Part shown: one piece after another, positions 1 through 5,578 of the stretch
How positions within the stretch are numbered: the stretch's first letter is position 1
Layout of the letters: each line of letters begins with the position of its first letter
From: JBLHHI01 sp047614125
Lineage (GTDB): Bacteria; Bacteroidota; Bacteroidia; NS11-12g; UBA9320
Reading direction: 5' to 3'
NCBI GenBank assembly: GCA_047614125.1
Contig: JBLHHI010000164.1
Location: forward strand, 1-5,578
Length of the DNA stretch: 5,578 nucleotides
Program-made: the position numbers and the translations under genes
The notes under the pieces: model-generated
What the model was told of the DNA's origin: nothing
Database searches by the model: none
The model's input: only the letters and a program-made list of their open reading frames with translations

Positions 1-168
1 TCGAAGGAAGTGCACCAAAAATACATGGAAGAATACAATACAACACTCTATAAATCATACAATTCCATCATACATGGCTATATTTTGGTAACAAACGAAA
101 TGTTGGCGGATGCTTGAAAAGTAGTTGAATTATTAAATGAAAGTTACGATTATGTGATGACTTTATAA
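1..168 (+). pseudogene. 3' end of an unrecognised gene, probably with an in-frame nonsense codon
   Basis: Frame 1 is open from the left edge to a TGA at 115-117. It then stays open in the same frame for another 16 codons to a TAA at 166-168. The part before the TGA reads SKEVHQKYMEEYNTTLYK and onward to NEMLADA. The part after it reads KVVELLNESYDYVMTL, which looks like a natural continuation of an amphipathic C-terminal helix. A TGG to TGA change (Trp to stop) would explain this with one base. The alternative is that the gene really ends at 117 and the rest is chance. I do not recognise the family, and the start lies outside the window. A broken gene is plausible because other genes in this window are broken in the same way, but this fragment alone cannot prove it. 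Confidence 0.4.
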
Positions 169-313
169 CCTAAATAGCTGTTATAAATGGAAGTAAGGCC
201 GTTCTCGAAGCAACCAGCACAATCTTTTCGAAGACCTTCTACTTCTTTCAATCGAATAATGCCCGGCGTTTGGTTTGCATGATTCACTTTTGCCGCTGCC
301 AATAAAATAAAGA

Positions 314-1276
314 ATGAAAGCAATTACCAGAAACAAATATGGAAGTTCCGATGTTTTATCGATCAAGGAAATTCCAAAGCCAATTCCAAAGACCAACGAA
401 ATCTTAGTTCGGGTGCACAGCACAACGGTTAACCGCACGGATTGTGGGATTTTAACGGGCAAGCCCTGGTTAATACGTGCATTTACAGGTCTCTTAAAAC
501 CAAGTTTTTCAATACCAGGAACGGACTTTGCCGGCCAAGTGGAAGCAATAGGGTCGGAGGTAAGCAATTTTGAAGTAGGCGACCGTGTGTGGGGCTTTAA
601 CGATGCGGGTTTGGCATCGCATGCCGAATACTTGGTCATCCAACACAACCAAGCCATTGAGAAAATTCCAGATCATTTTTCATACAACGAAGCGGTAGCA
701 TGCGCAGAAGGCGCTCATTACGCATTAAATTTTATCAATAAAGTCTCTCTTTCCAGCACAGATAAGGTTTTAGTGAACGGCGCAACGGGTGCCATTGGGT
801 CGGCGGCATTGCAACTTTTAAAAAGCATGGGAATTTTCGTAACCGCGGTTGGCAATACTAAAAACCTGGAGCTTTTAAAAACATTGGGAGCCGACAAGGT
901 TTACAACTATGAAACAGAGGATTTCACACAGCTCGACAAAGAGAAGTACGACTTTATTTTTGATGCCGCTGGAAGGAGTTCCTTTGGAAAATGCAGAATG
1001 CTTCTTCAACCAAAGGGCATCTACATTTCATCTGAATTAGGCCCTGGTGCCGAAAACCTTTATCTTCCGCTTATTACCAAAATAAAAGGTGGACAGCGTG
1101 TAATTTTCCCAATACCCAAAGATTGCCCTAAAAGTGTATCACATCTCACCGCATTAATGGAACGAAAAGAATTTCAAGCCGTTATTGATCGGAGATATAC
1201 GCCGGAAGAAATTGCCGATGCCTATGCCTATGTTCAAAGCGGGCAAAAAACGGGGAATGTGATCATCAACTTTTGA
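314..1276 (+). CDS. Zinc-independent MDR oxidoreductase (quinone oxidoreductase / alkenal reductase type), NAD(P)-dependent
   Basis: This 320-residue cytosolic protein has the medium-chain dehydrogenase/reductase fold and is full length for the zinc-free branch. The GroES-like N-terminal domain shows NRTD at 40-43, then PGTDFAGQVEAIG from residue 68 and GDRVWG at 89-94. The usual zinc-ligand GHE motif of alcohol dehydrogenases is replaced by GTD, and no structural-zinc cysteine cluster is present. The Rossmann domain is clear: VLVNGATGAIGSAALQLLK at 142-160 carries the AxGxxG-type dinucleotide loop, and LGADKV follows at 181-186. The C-terminus ends in KTGNVIINF, typical of the family (GKxvi.i). 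Members reduce quinones, enones or other activated double bonds with NAD(P)H; the substrate here cannot be read from sequence. The ATG at 314 is chosen because an in-frame TAA lies at 308-310. There is no Shine-Dalgarno sequence, as expected in Bacteroidota. The gene lies 117 bases before the Rieske-GltS gene in the same direction, so co-transcription is possible but not shown. Confidence 0.93.
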   Translation: MKAITRNKYGSSDVLSIKEIPKPIPKTNEILVRVHSTTVNRTDCGILTGKPWLIRAFTGLLKPSFSIPGTDFAGQVEAIGSEVSNFEVGDRVWGFNDAGLASHAEYLVIQHNQAIEKIPDHFSYNEAVACAEGAHYALNFINKVSLSSTDKVLVNGATGAIGSAALQLLKSMGIFVTAVGNTKNLELLKTLGADKVYNYETEDFTQLDKEKYDFIFDAAGRSSFGKCRMLLQPKGIYISSELGPGAENLYLPLITKIKGGQRVIFPIPKDCPKSVSHLTALMERKEFQAVIDRRYTPEEIADAYAYVQSGQKTGNVIINF

Positions 1277-1393
1277 TTGTTCCCAAAGCTCCAAAAAGTA
1301 GGTTAACAGTACGCTTTATACTTATTATCAAAATGTTATGTCGAGAATAACCCAAAACCGCGACCATAAAGAAAACTAAAATTCCTTCCGAAA

Positions 1394-2998
1394 ATGATAA
1401 AAACACTCAATTACCAAGAGCTTCAAGATCGAGTTCCAGCCGCACATCAAGTAAATGGCTTAGACCTTGTATTGGTTAAATACGATGAACACGTTACCGT
1501 TCTCTATGGTCGATGTCTGCATCGAGGAGCCCTCATGGCCGATGGGCATGTGGAAGGGCACAATCTCATTTGCGGGGTTCATGGCTGGGATTATCGGCTC
1601 GATTCTGGCGTGTCGGAATACAACAACAAAGAAGTTCTTCATAAATTTAAATCAGAAATAAAAGATGGTTTTGTTTGGGTAGATGAAGAGGAAGTCAATG
1701 CCTTCTTGGTCGAACAACCTCAACCATTTAATCGAAACGAATACCTAGGCCAATATGCCGATACCCATCCCGAAGAAACCGAGCCTTATACGGGTTACAT
1801 CAAAGAATTGGCGCAAAACGGACTTAAAAACTTTGGCCACCATGGCCCAAGTGCCGCCATGGGCGTAGATCGAAATACCCTGCCAAAGTGGGAGGATATT
1901 CAGTTCTTACCGGCACAGCTTGCAAGCCGCCCCTTACTCGATGATGAAAAGGTGGAAACAACAGTAGTTATTGGTGGAAAGGCTCAGAAACCTTTGTATT
2001 TGGATCTTCCCGTCTTTGTTTCTGATATGAGCTTTGGTGCCCTATCTAAGGAAGCAAAAATTGCGCTCTCGAAAGGCGCGGAATTGGCTGGAACTGGAAT
2101 TTGCAGCGGCGAAGGAGGCATGCTGCCCGAAGAACAAGCGAACAATTCGAGGTATTTTTATGAACTGGCTTCCGGCAAATTTGGCTTCTCTTGGGAGAAA
2201 GTCAAAAAAGCCCAAGCCTTTCATTTTAAAGGCGGACAAGGCGCTAAAACCGGAACAGGCGGACACCTTCCGGGCAATAAGGTATCGAAAGAAATTGCCG
2301 AAGTACGCGGTTTAAAAGAAGGAGAAAACGCCATTTCTCCTGCGGCCTTTCCAGATCTAAAAACACCCGAAGATTTTAAGGCCTTTGCCAATGAAGTACG
2401 AAGTAAAACGGGCGGAATTCCTATTGGATTTAAGATTGCGGCGAGTCACATTGAAGCCGATATTGATTTTGCGTTGGCTGTTGGAGTGGATTACATCATT
2501 TTGGATGGCCGAGGCGGAGGTACGGGTTCGGCACCCACTATTTTGCGAAACAATATAAATGTGCCCACTATTCCGGCTTTGGCACGGGCTCGTAAACACC
2601 TGGATGCTATGGGTGCTACGGACGTAACCTTGATTATAACCGGCGGTTTGCGCGTGGCCGAAGATTTCGCAAAAGCCCTGATGCTCGGAGCCGACGCTGT
2701 TGCAGTTTCAAATTCGGCCTTACAAGCCATTGGATGTTTGGGGATGCGCGCGTGCAGCTCCAACAATTGTCCAGTGGGTATTGCAACTCAAAAAGAAAGC
2801 CTTCGAAGTCGGTTAATCATCGATTCATCTGCCCAGCAATTGGGCAACTTCTTCGTAGCGAGCAACGCGCTTATTCAAGTTGTGGCTCGAGCGTGTGGAC
2901 ACGATCACATTTCGAAGTTTAACAAAAATGATCTATCCACCTTCAATTATGAGATGCATCAACTTACAGGGATAGAATACGCCGGAACCTATAAATAA
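1394..2998 (+). CDS. Rieske [2Fe-2S] domain fused to FMN-binding glutamate synthase-type domain
   Basis: This is a 534-residue two-domain redox protein. Residues 1 to about 105 form a Rieske domain, with C41-x-H43 and C60-x2-H63 as the four [2Fe-2S] ligands (CLHRGALMADG; CGVHGWDY). Residues from about 150 to 520 form a Glu_synthase domain (PF01645 type), an FMN-binding TIM barrel. Visible motifs are SDMSFGALS at 210-218, SGEGG at 238-242, KGGQGAKTGTGGHLPG at 279-294, GFKIAA with K347, DGRGGGTGSAP from 371, and ITGGLR at 415-420. C448, C454 and C459 match the Cx5Cx4C [3Fe-4S] signature of GltB. The class II glutaminase domain and the C-terminal GXGXG helix of true glutamate synthase are both absent, so this is not an ordinary GOGAT. 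Family knowledge supports an FMN oxidoreductase or ammonia/amine-dependent synthase. An electron route from Rieske to 3Fe-4S to FMN is my inference, and the substrate is unknown. The ATG at 1394 starts just before the Rieske fold and has no Shine-Dalgarno sequence. All cofactor motifs are intact, unlike the decayed genes downstream. Confidence 0.94.
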   Translation: MIKTLNYQELQDRVPAAHQVNGLDLVLVKYDEHVTVLYGRCLHRGALMADGHVEGHNLICGVHGWDYRLDSGVSEYNNKEVLHKFKSEIKDGFVWVDEEEVNAFLVEQPQPFNRNEYLGQYADTHPEETEPYTGYIKELAQNGLKNFGHHGPSAAMGVDRNTLPKWEDIQFLPAQLASRPLLDDEKVETTVVIGGKAQKPLYLDLPVFVSDMSFGALSKEAKIALSKGAELAGTGICSGEGGMLPEEQANNSRYFYELASGKFGFSWEKVKKAQAFHFKGGQGAKTGTGGHLPGNKVSKEIAEVRGLKEGENAISPAAFPDLKTPEDFKAFANEVRSKTGGIPIGFKIAASHIEADIDFALAVGVDYIILDGRGGGTGSAPTILRNNINVPTIPALARARKHLDAMGATDVTLIITGGLRVAEDFAKALMLGADAVAVSNSALQAIGCLGMRACSSNNCPVGIATQKESLRSRLIIDSSAQQLGNFFVASNALIQVVARACGHDHISKFNKNDLSTFNYEMHQLTGIEYAGTYK

Positions 2999-3018
2999 GC
3001 CGCATTGGTTCGGTTTTT
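2997..3018 (+). terminator. Weak intrinsic terminator candidate after the Rieske-GltS gene
   Basis: Starting in the stop codon, AAGCCG (2997-3002) can pair with CGGTTT (3011-3016) around an 8-base loop. One of the six pairs is a G-T wobble. The run of five T continues to 3018. The position directly at the gene end and the T tract favour a terminator. The short, partly AT stem makes it weak. If it works, the DUF1622 gene needs its own promoter. Confidence 0.35.
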
Positions 3019-3031
3019 GAAATTCAAAACC

Positions 3032-3074
3032 AGCATTAATCCAGTAGTATTTAAGCGGATGAGTGATTAATGCT
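3032..3074. repeat. Perfect 10-bp inverted repeat with 23-bp spacer upstream of DUF1622
   Basis: AGCATTAATC at 3032-3041 and GATTAATGCT at 3065-3074 are exact reverse complements. Outside them, AAAAC at 3026-3030 and GTTTT at 3081-3085 can pair as well, separated by a 1-base and a 6-base bulge. Two more symmetric elements sit close by: TTTTGAA-A-TTCAAAA at 3015-3029 and GAGTACTC at 3091-3098. The cluster lies between the end of the Rieske-GltS gene and the DUF1622 start at 3116. It could be an operator for a dimeric regulator or a structured leader. The repeat itself is certain; the function is not. Confidence 0.5.
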
Positions 3075-3115
3075 AATTCAGTTTTCAAAAGAGTACTCAC
3101 ATTAAATAAAAAGAC

Positions 3116-3457
3116 ATGGAAGTCATCGAAAGCGTTTTAATATGGATTGCCACCATTGTAGATTACATCGGCATTGCCATCCTCATCTTTGGATTTGCGA
3201 AGTTGCTGATCAAATATCTAAAGGTCGAATTTAAAGACGTAAAGCAAACGCCTGTTCGGGCCTTACAAATGATTCGATGCGAATTGGGCATTTACATCCT
3301 CTTGGCCCTCGATTTTCTCATTGCGTCCGATATCATCCATACGGTTACCGATCTTACCCAAGAACAGCTCATCGAACTCAGCATTATGATTGCACTTCGA
3401 ACCATTATTGGCTATTTTCTTGGCAAAGAAGTAAACGAGTTGGAGGCCGATAAATAG
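3116..3457 (+). CDS. DUF1622 family small integral membrane protein
   Basis: This 113-residue protein has three likely membrane segments: about residues 7-33 (ending IAILIFGFAKLLIKYL), 57-75 (LGIYILLALDFLIASDII) and 85-102 (LIELSIMIALRTIIGYFL). It shows the signature that I associate with DUF1622 (PF07784). In that signature, R and LG precede YILL, then D/E-FLIA-DII-T, and later IRT-YFL-E; here these are R54, L57-G58, the LDFLIASDIIHT stretch, LRTIIGYFLGKE and a short acidic tail. The length is normal for the family. Charged residues inside or beside membrane segments 2 and 3 (D66, D72, R95) are conserved features in the family as I remember it. The biochemical role of the family is unknown; location in the cytoplasmic membrane is the only safe statement. 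The ATG at 3116 follows an A-rich leader. The gene is 117 bases after the Rieske-GltS gene, with a palindrome-rich gap between them, so separate regulation is possible. Confidence 0.9.
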   Translation: MEVIESVLIWIATIVDYIGIAILIFGFAKLLIKYLKVEFKDVKQTPVRALQMIRCELGIYILLALDFLIASDIIHTVTDLTQEQLIELSIMIALRTIIGYFLGKEVNELEADK

Positions 3458-3826
3458 GGGAGGAGAGCGTTAGTTGTTTGTTTAACCGCGGAGGATTCAT
3501 AGCTTCAACTAAGAATTGTTAATCACAGAGAACAGATAGCCCGCTTCCTGCATCACAGTTGTTCTCACCCACAAGCTACAGATGCGTTAATCACCAAAAT
3601 CATCTTACAATATTATTAATCCAGTCTAAACAAAAGGGGTGCTGGGTTTGTACTCAAGCCAGGCAAAAGAAGATCCTTCAGCTACGCATGGATGACGGTT
3701 TGGCTTGTCCTGCTATTCGCTTTATCATCTTAAAAAAATGTCTGGAAAAAATAAGTTAGCTTAACCCTACTAATCAGTATGAAGCTTTTTGCTTATTTGA
3801 ATAACATATCGTAAAATTGAACAAGC
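3458..3826. other. 369-base stretch without a recognisable gene
   Basis: No convincing coding region is visible on either strand. The longest + strand frame (3559-3759) starts with TTG, gives 66 residues with an unusual mix (KGCWVCTQARQKK, then LACPAIRFIILKK) and matches no family I know. Alternative frames over 3640-3740 are broken by stops; one reads as a hydrophobic tail (SYAWMTVWLVLLFALSS, then stop). The stretch could be the remains of a lost gene, given the broken genes to its right. I see no tRNA, no IS ends, no strong terminator after DUF1622 and no TAnnTTTG promoter for the gene that begins at 3827. Confidence 0.5.
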
Positions 3827-4248
3827 ATGATCACAACCGTTAAAGTCTTTGTACTCATTATTTTAAGTGCGATTGCGTTTGCCAGCGTTGCCAGGTTCAA
3901 GGGCTTCCACCAGGCACCTACGTTGGCAAGTTTGAACTCAACGGCTTTGAAGATACCCTCGTTTTTACTGGTGATACCTTAACCATAAAACAAGACTTAG
4001 GTTGGTATTATGGTATTTCTCACATACATGTTTATTTGATAGCTTCATTGGAAGGTGATTCGATCCAACTCAAGTTCATTGCGCATTTAATAGATGGCTT
4101 TTCAAATGAAGATGCGCTAAGAAGTGAACTCGATAATCGGATCATGCGCATTAACCATCTCGAAAACGACAAGCTCTTATTTTTTGATGCTCGCTCACAA
4201 ATTGAAGATGTTGGAGAATTTGAGCTGCTGCACAAAGAGGATGATTAA
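3827..4248 (+). pseudogene. Small exported or lipoprotein-like protein gene, split by a frameshift
   Basis: An ATG at 3827 opens a frame that begins with a good export signal: MITTVKVFVLIILSAIAFAS, with a basic residue, a hydrophobic core and small residues at the end. This frame stops at 3980-3982 after 51 residues. A second frame, one base back, is open from 3844 to the TAA at 4246-4248 and takes over with PGTYVGKFELNGFEDTL from 3910. It continues through LEGDSIQLKFIAHLIDG to the acidic end LLHKEDD. Joining them between about 3880 and 3910 gives roughly 139-140 residues, as expected after loss of one base or gain of two. If the two bases GT at 3887-3888 are an insertion, the junction reads FASCQVQG, a tolerable lipobox. 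The mature part looks beta-rich, with a GxYxGxF opening like small lipocalin-like or periplasmic proteins. I do not recognise the family. A sequencing error is the main alternative to a real mutation. Confidence 0.65.
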
Positions 4249-4401
4249 ATTGGATTAATCAATATCCAACTGAGACGTGCTAAATAAAAATGTGTACGTT
4301 GAGAAAGGTAAAATTTCAAGTGCCACCTGATTCATTTAAAACCATCCAAACCAAATCCTTGTAATGCGGACTTGACTATATTCGAGGATCAATCAACGAC
4401 T

Positions 4402-5399
4402 ATGAAAAGCATTCTCATCTCAGGCGGCACCAACTTTGTAGGCCGAAACTTGGTAGAAAAACTTCTGCAAGTTGAAGATGTAGAATTGACCTTGTTTAAT
4501 CGAGGAGTTACCAATGCGCACTTATTCCCAAACGTAAAAAAAAACTGGTTTGAGATCGTAACACCCTTGATGTTGAACAAATTTTTGAAACGCGTTGGAC
4601 CTATGTGATTGATCTATCGGGCTTTTATCCAAACTCGGTTGCTACCATTCTAAGAGGCCTTCACCCGTCGCTCGAACGTTACATTTATATTTCATGGTGC
4701 TCGGTATACGATATGGAGGCAGAGCAATCCATATTGAGAGGGGAGGATGCTCCAATCTTGGGATGCACCAACGCGCAACGAATCGACCAAAGCGATGCTT
4801 CGTACGGCAACCGAAAAGCAGAGTGCGAGCGAGAAATAACGCGCATTGATTTTCGATACAGGATTTTTCGTCCAGTCTTGTTGTGGAGCTCCCACGATAC
4901 TTCAGATCGATTGTATTACGGCTGTATCATCTTAAAATGAACAACGAACTTCTTCTTCCGAACCGTGGAAGTAACGTGTTTTCGTTTACCTACGTCCACG
5001 ATTTGGTGGATGTAATTTGTAAGAGCCTCACCGAATAGCTCGAACAAGATGCGTATACGATGACCATGCTTCCATGCCTTTCGTTGTTGAAAATTGTTGA
5101 AAGCGCAGCAAAAATATTAGAACTAAAGCCGAGTTTGTTGAACGTTGATTCTTCATTTTTGAAAAACCACAACATTAAAGAATGGATGGACTTACCACTT
5201 TGGTTGGAGAGCGACTTTTACACCGACAGCAATGCTAAAATAAAAAAACGACTTTCAATTTCAAGCTACTGCTTTTGAGCAAACTGCGGCAGCTACCATC
5301 GCCCATTTTGCCGAGCTGTCTTGGCCAAAACCTGGATATGGATTATCGGATGAAAAGGGCAAGGAGGTGATTGCAACACTGAAAAAGAGTCGGGCCTAG
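4402..5399 (+). pseudogene. NAD-dependent epimerase/dehydratase (extended SDR), multiply disrupted
   Basis: The pieces add up to one protein of about 332 residues, normal for an extended SDR. It opens MKSILISGGTNFVGRNLVEK (NAD-binding GGTxFxGR loop) at ATG 4402. Frame 1 runs to the A9 run at 4536-4544, where one base is missing or two are extra. Frame 3 then reads KLV, a TGA at 4551-4553 where family members have Gly (VGDRN), and DRNTLDVEQIFETRWTYVID onward. It includes YGNRK at 4803-4817, the YxxxK catalytic motif. A T appears lost after 4919. Adding it gives RLYYWLYHLKMNNELLLPNRG in frame 2, which reaches a TAG at 5036-5038 (probably from CAG). Frame 2 then continues through MDLPLWLESDFYTDSNAKIK to an extra base in the A7 run at 5242-5248. 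The tail reads DFQFQATAFEQTAAA to SWPKPGYG and ends at TAG 5397-5399. The residue aligned with the catalytic Ser/Thr (ISxCSVY) is Trp, encoded at 4695-4697. Stops plus a lost active-site residue argue for true decay. Substrate class unknown, probably a nucleotide sugar. Confidence 0.87.
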
Positions 5400-5408
5400 T
5401 TACCGCCA

Positions 5409-5440
5409 TTGTTGATTTTTCAATTTGTTTTATAACTTTG
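5409..5440 (+). promoter_or_regulatory. Candidate Bacteroidota-type promoter (TTG / TAnnTTTG)
   Basis: TAACTTTG at 5433-5440 is an exact match to the Bacteroidota -7 consensus TAnnTTTG. A TTG at 5412-5414 (another at 5409-5411) lies 18 bases upstream, within the usual spacing for the -33 element. Transcription would start near 5446, about 20 bases before an ATG at 5466. It lies in the gap after the epimerase pseudogene and points to the right, so it probably serves a gene that starts near or beyond the window edge. The consensus is short and the surroundings are AT-rich, so chance is possible. Confidence 0.45.
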
Positions 5441-5541
5441 GATTAGAAACACAATCTAACAACAAATGATAAATAATGGAAACTACTTCTTATCGCTTCT
5501 GGCTTCCGCACTTAGTTATTTGTAATTTTATAATCGTCGCT

Positions 5542-5559
5542 TAGGGCTGGTAAGCCCTA
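5542..5559. other. Perfect 7-bp stem-loop with GGTA loop
   Basis: TAGGGCT (5542-5548) and AGCCCTA (5553-5559) are exact reverse complements around the 4-base loop GGTA. The hairpin is the most GC-rich element in the last 180 bases. No T tract follows, so it is not a standard intrinsic terminator. It lies about 100 bases downstream of the promoter candidate, in what would be a leader transcript. A leader structure or a copy of a dispersed palindromic repeat are both possible. Confidence 0.4.
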
Positions 5560-5578
5560 CTCGAAGATAAACCAAGGG

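Noticed and set aside
285..292. CACTTTTG as a -7 promoter element for the MDR gene
   Set aside because: One mismatch, and no TTG at the normal spacing; the nearest is only 12 bases upstream.
181..657. 158-residue minus-strand frame
   Set aside because: Most of it is the antisense shadow of the MDR gene, with no family resemblance and no plausible start.
1253..1284. GGGAA...TTCCC hairpin across the end of the MDR gene as a terminator
   Set aside because: The arms are joined by a 7-by-2 asymmetric internal loop and no T tract follows.
2034..2922. Several long alternative frames on both strands inside the Rieske-GltS gene
   Set aside because: They overlap a well-supported coding frame entirely and have low-complexity, Arg- or Ser-rich translations typical of shadows.
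3035..3625. 11-base direct repeat ATTAATCCAGT at 3035-3045 and 3615-3625
   Set aside because: Short AT-rich match in two non-coding gaps, with no flanking similarity; not evidence of a mobile element.
3559..3759. 66-residue + strand frame beginning with TTG
   Set aside because: No recognisable motif, non-ATG start, no leader features; neighbouring frames are equally uninformative.
4250..4269. TTGGAT/ATCCAA inverted repeat after the split exported-protein gene as a terminator
   Set aside because: Only six pairs, AT-rich, and no T run; it competes with an equally good GATTAA/TTAATC pairing, suggesting chance in AT-rich DNA.
4290..4364. 24-residue ORF MCTLRKVKFQVPPDSFKTIQ...
   Set aside because: Too short to support without conservation data, and no promoter or partner gene points to it.
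4377..4384. TATATTCG as a -7 promoter element for the epimerase
   Set aside because: One mismatch to TAnnTTTG, and the nearest TTG (4359-4361) is only 15 bases away; too weak to list.
4536..4550. Slippery A AAA AAC heptamer in the A9 run as a programmed -1 frameshift site in the epimerase
   Set aside because: Slipping back one base leads straight into TGA at 4551-4553 after three residues, so it would not produce the full protein. The other lesions remain too.

Overview
The window looks like chromosomal DNA of a member of the Bacteroidota, probably in or near the Flavobacteriales. The base composition is moderately AT-rich. The start codons lack Shine-Dalgarno sequences and sit behind A-rich leaders. 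One intergenic site fits the Bacteroidota promoter pattern (TTG, an 18-base gap, then TAnnTTTG), and the protein sequences read like that group. This is an inference from sequence style; no rRNA or marker gene is present to fix the taxon.

Layout, all on the + strand. Positions 1-168 hold the 3' end of an unrecognised gene that seems to carry an in-frame stop. Three intact genes follow: a zinc-free quinone-oxidoreductase-type MDR protein (314-1276), a fusion of an N-terminal Rieske [2Fe-2S] domain with an FMN/[3Fe-4S] glutamate-synthase-type domain (1394-2998), and a small DUF1622 membrane protein (3116-3457). They lie in one direction, separated by two gaps of 117 bases. The second gap holds a weak terminator-like hairpin and a dense set of inverted repeats, so DUF1622 may be transcribed separately.

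The right half is decayed. A 369-base stretch (3458-3826) has no recognisable gene. A small exported or lipoprotein-like gene is split by a frameshift (3827-4248). An NAD-dependent epimerase/dehydratase of the extended SDR superfamily (4402-5399) is clearly a pseudogene: reading it through needs three frameshift corrections and two stop-codon corrections, and the catalytic Ser/Thr position is Trp. The last 179 bases hold a good promoter candidate, a very short ORF and a perfect 7-bp stem-loop.

The two intact enzymes are both redox proteins (NAD(P)H-dependent MDR; Rieske/FMN/3Fe-4S), but nothing in the sequence shows that they act in one pathway. The main points of interest are the self-contained Rieske-GltS redox protein, the contrast between intact and decayed genes, and the palindrome cluster ahead of DUF1622. 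I found no CRISPR array, tRNA, rRNA, insertion sequence or defence system.
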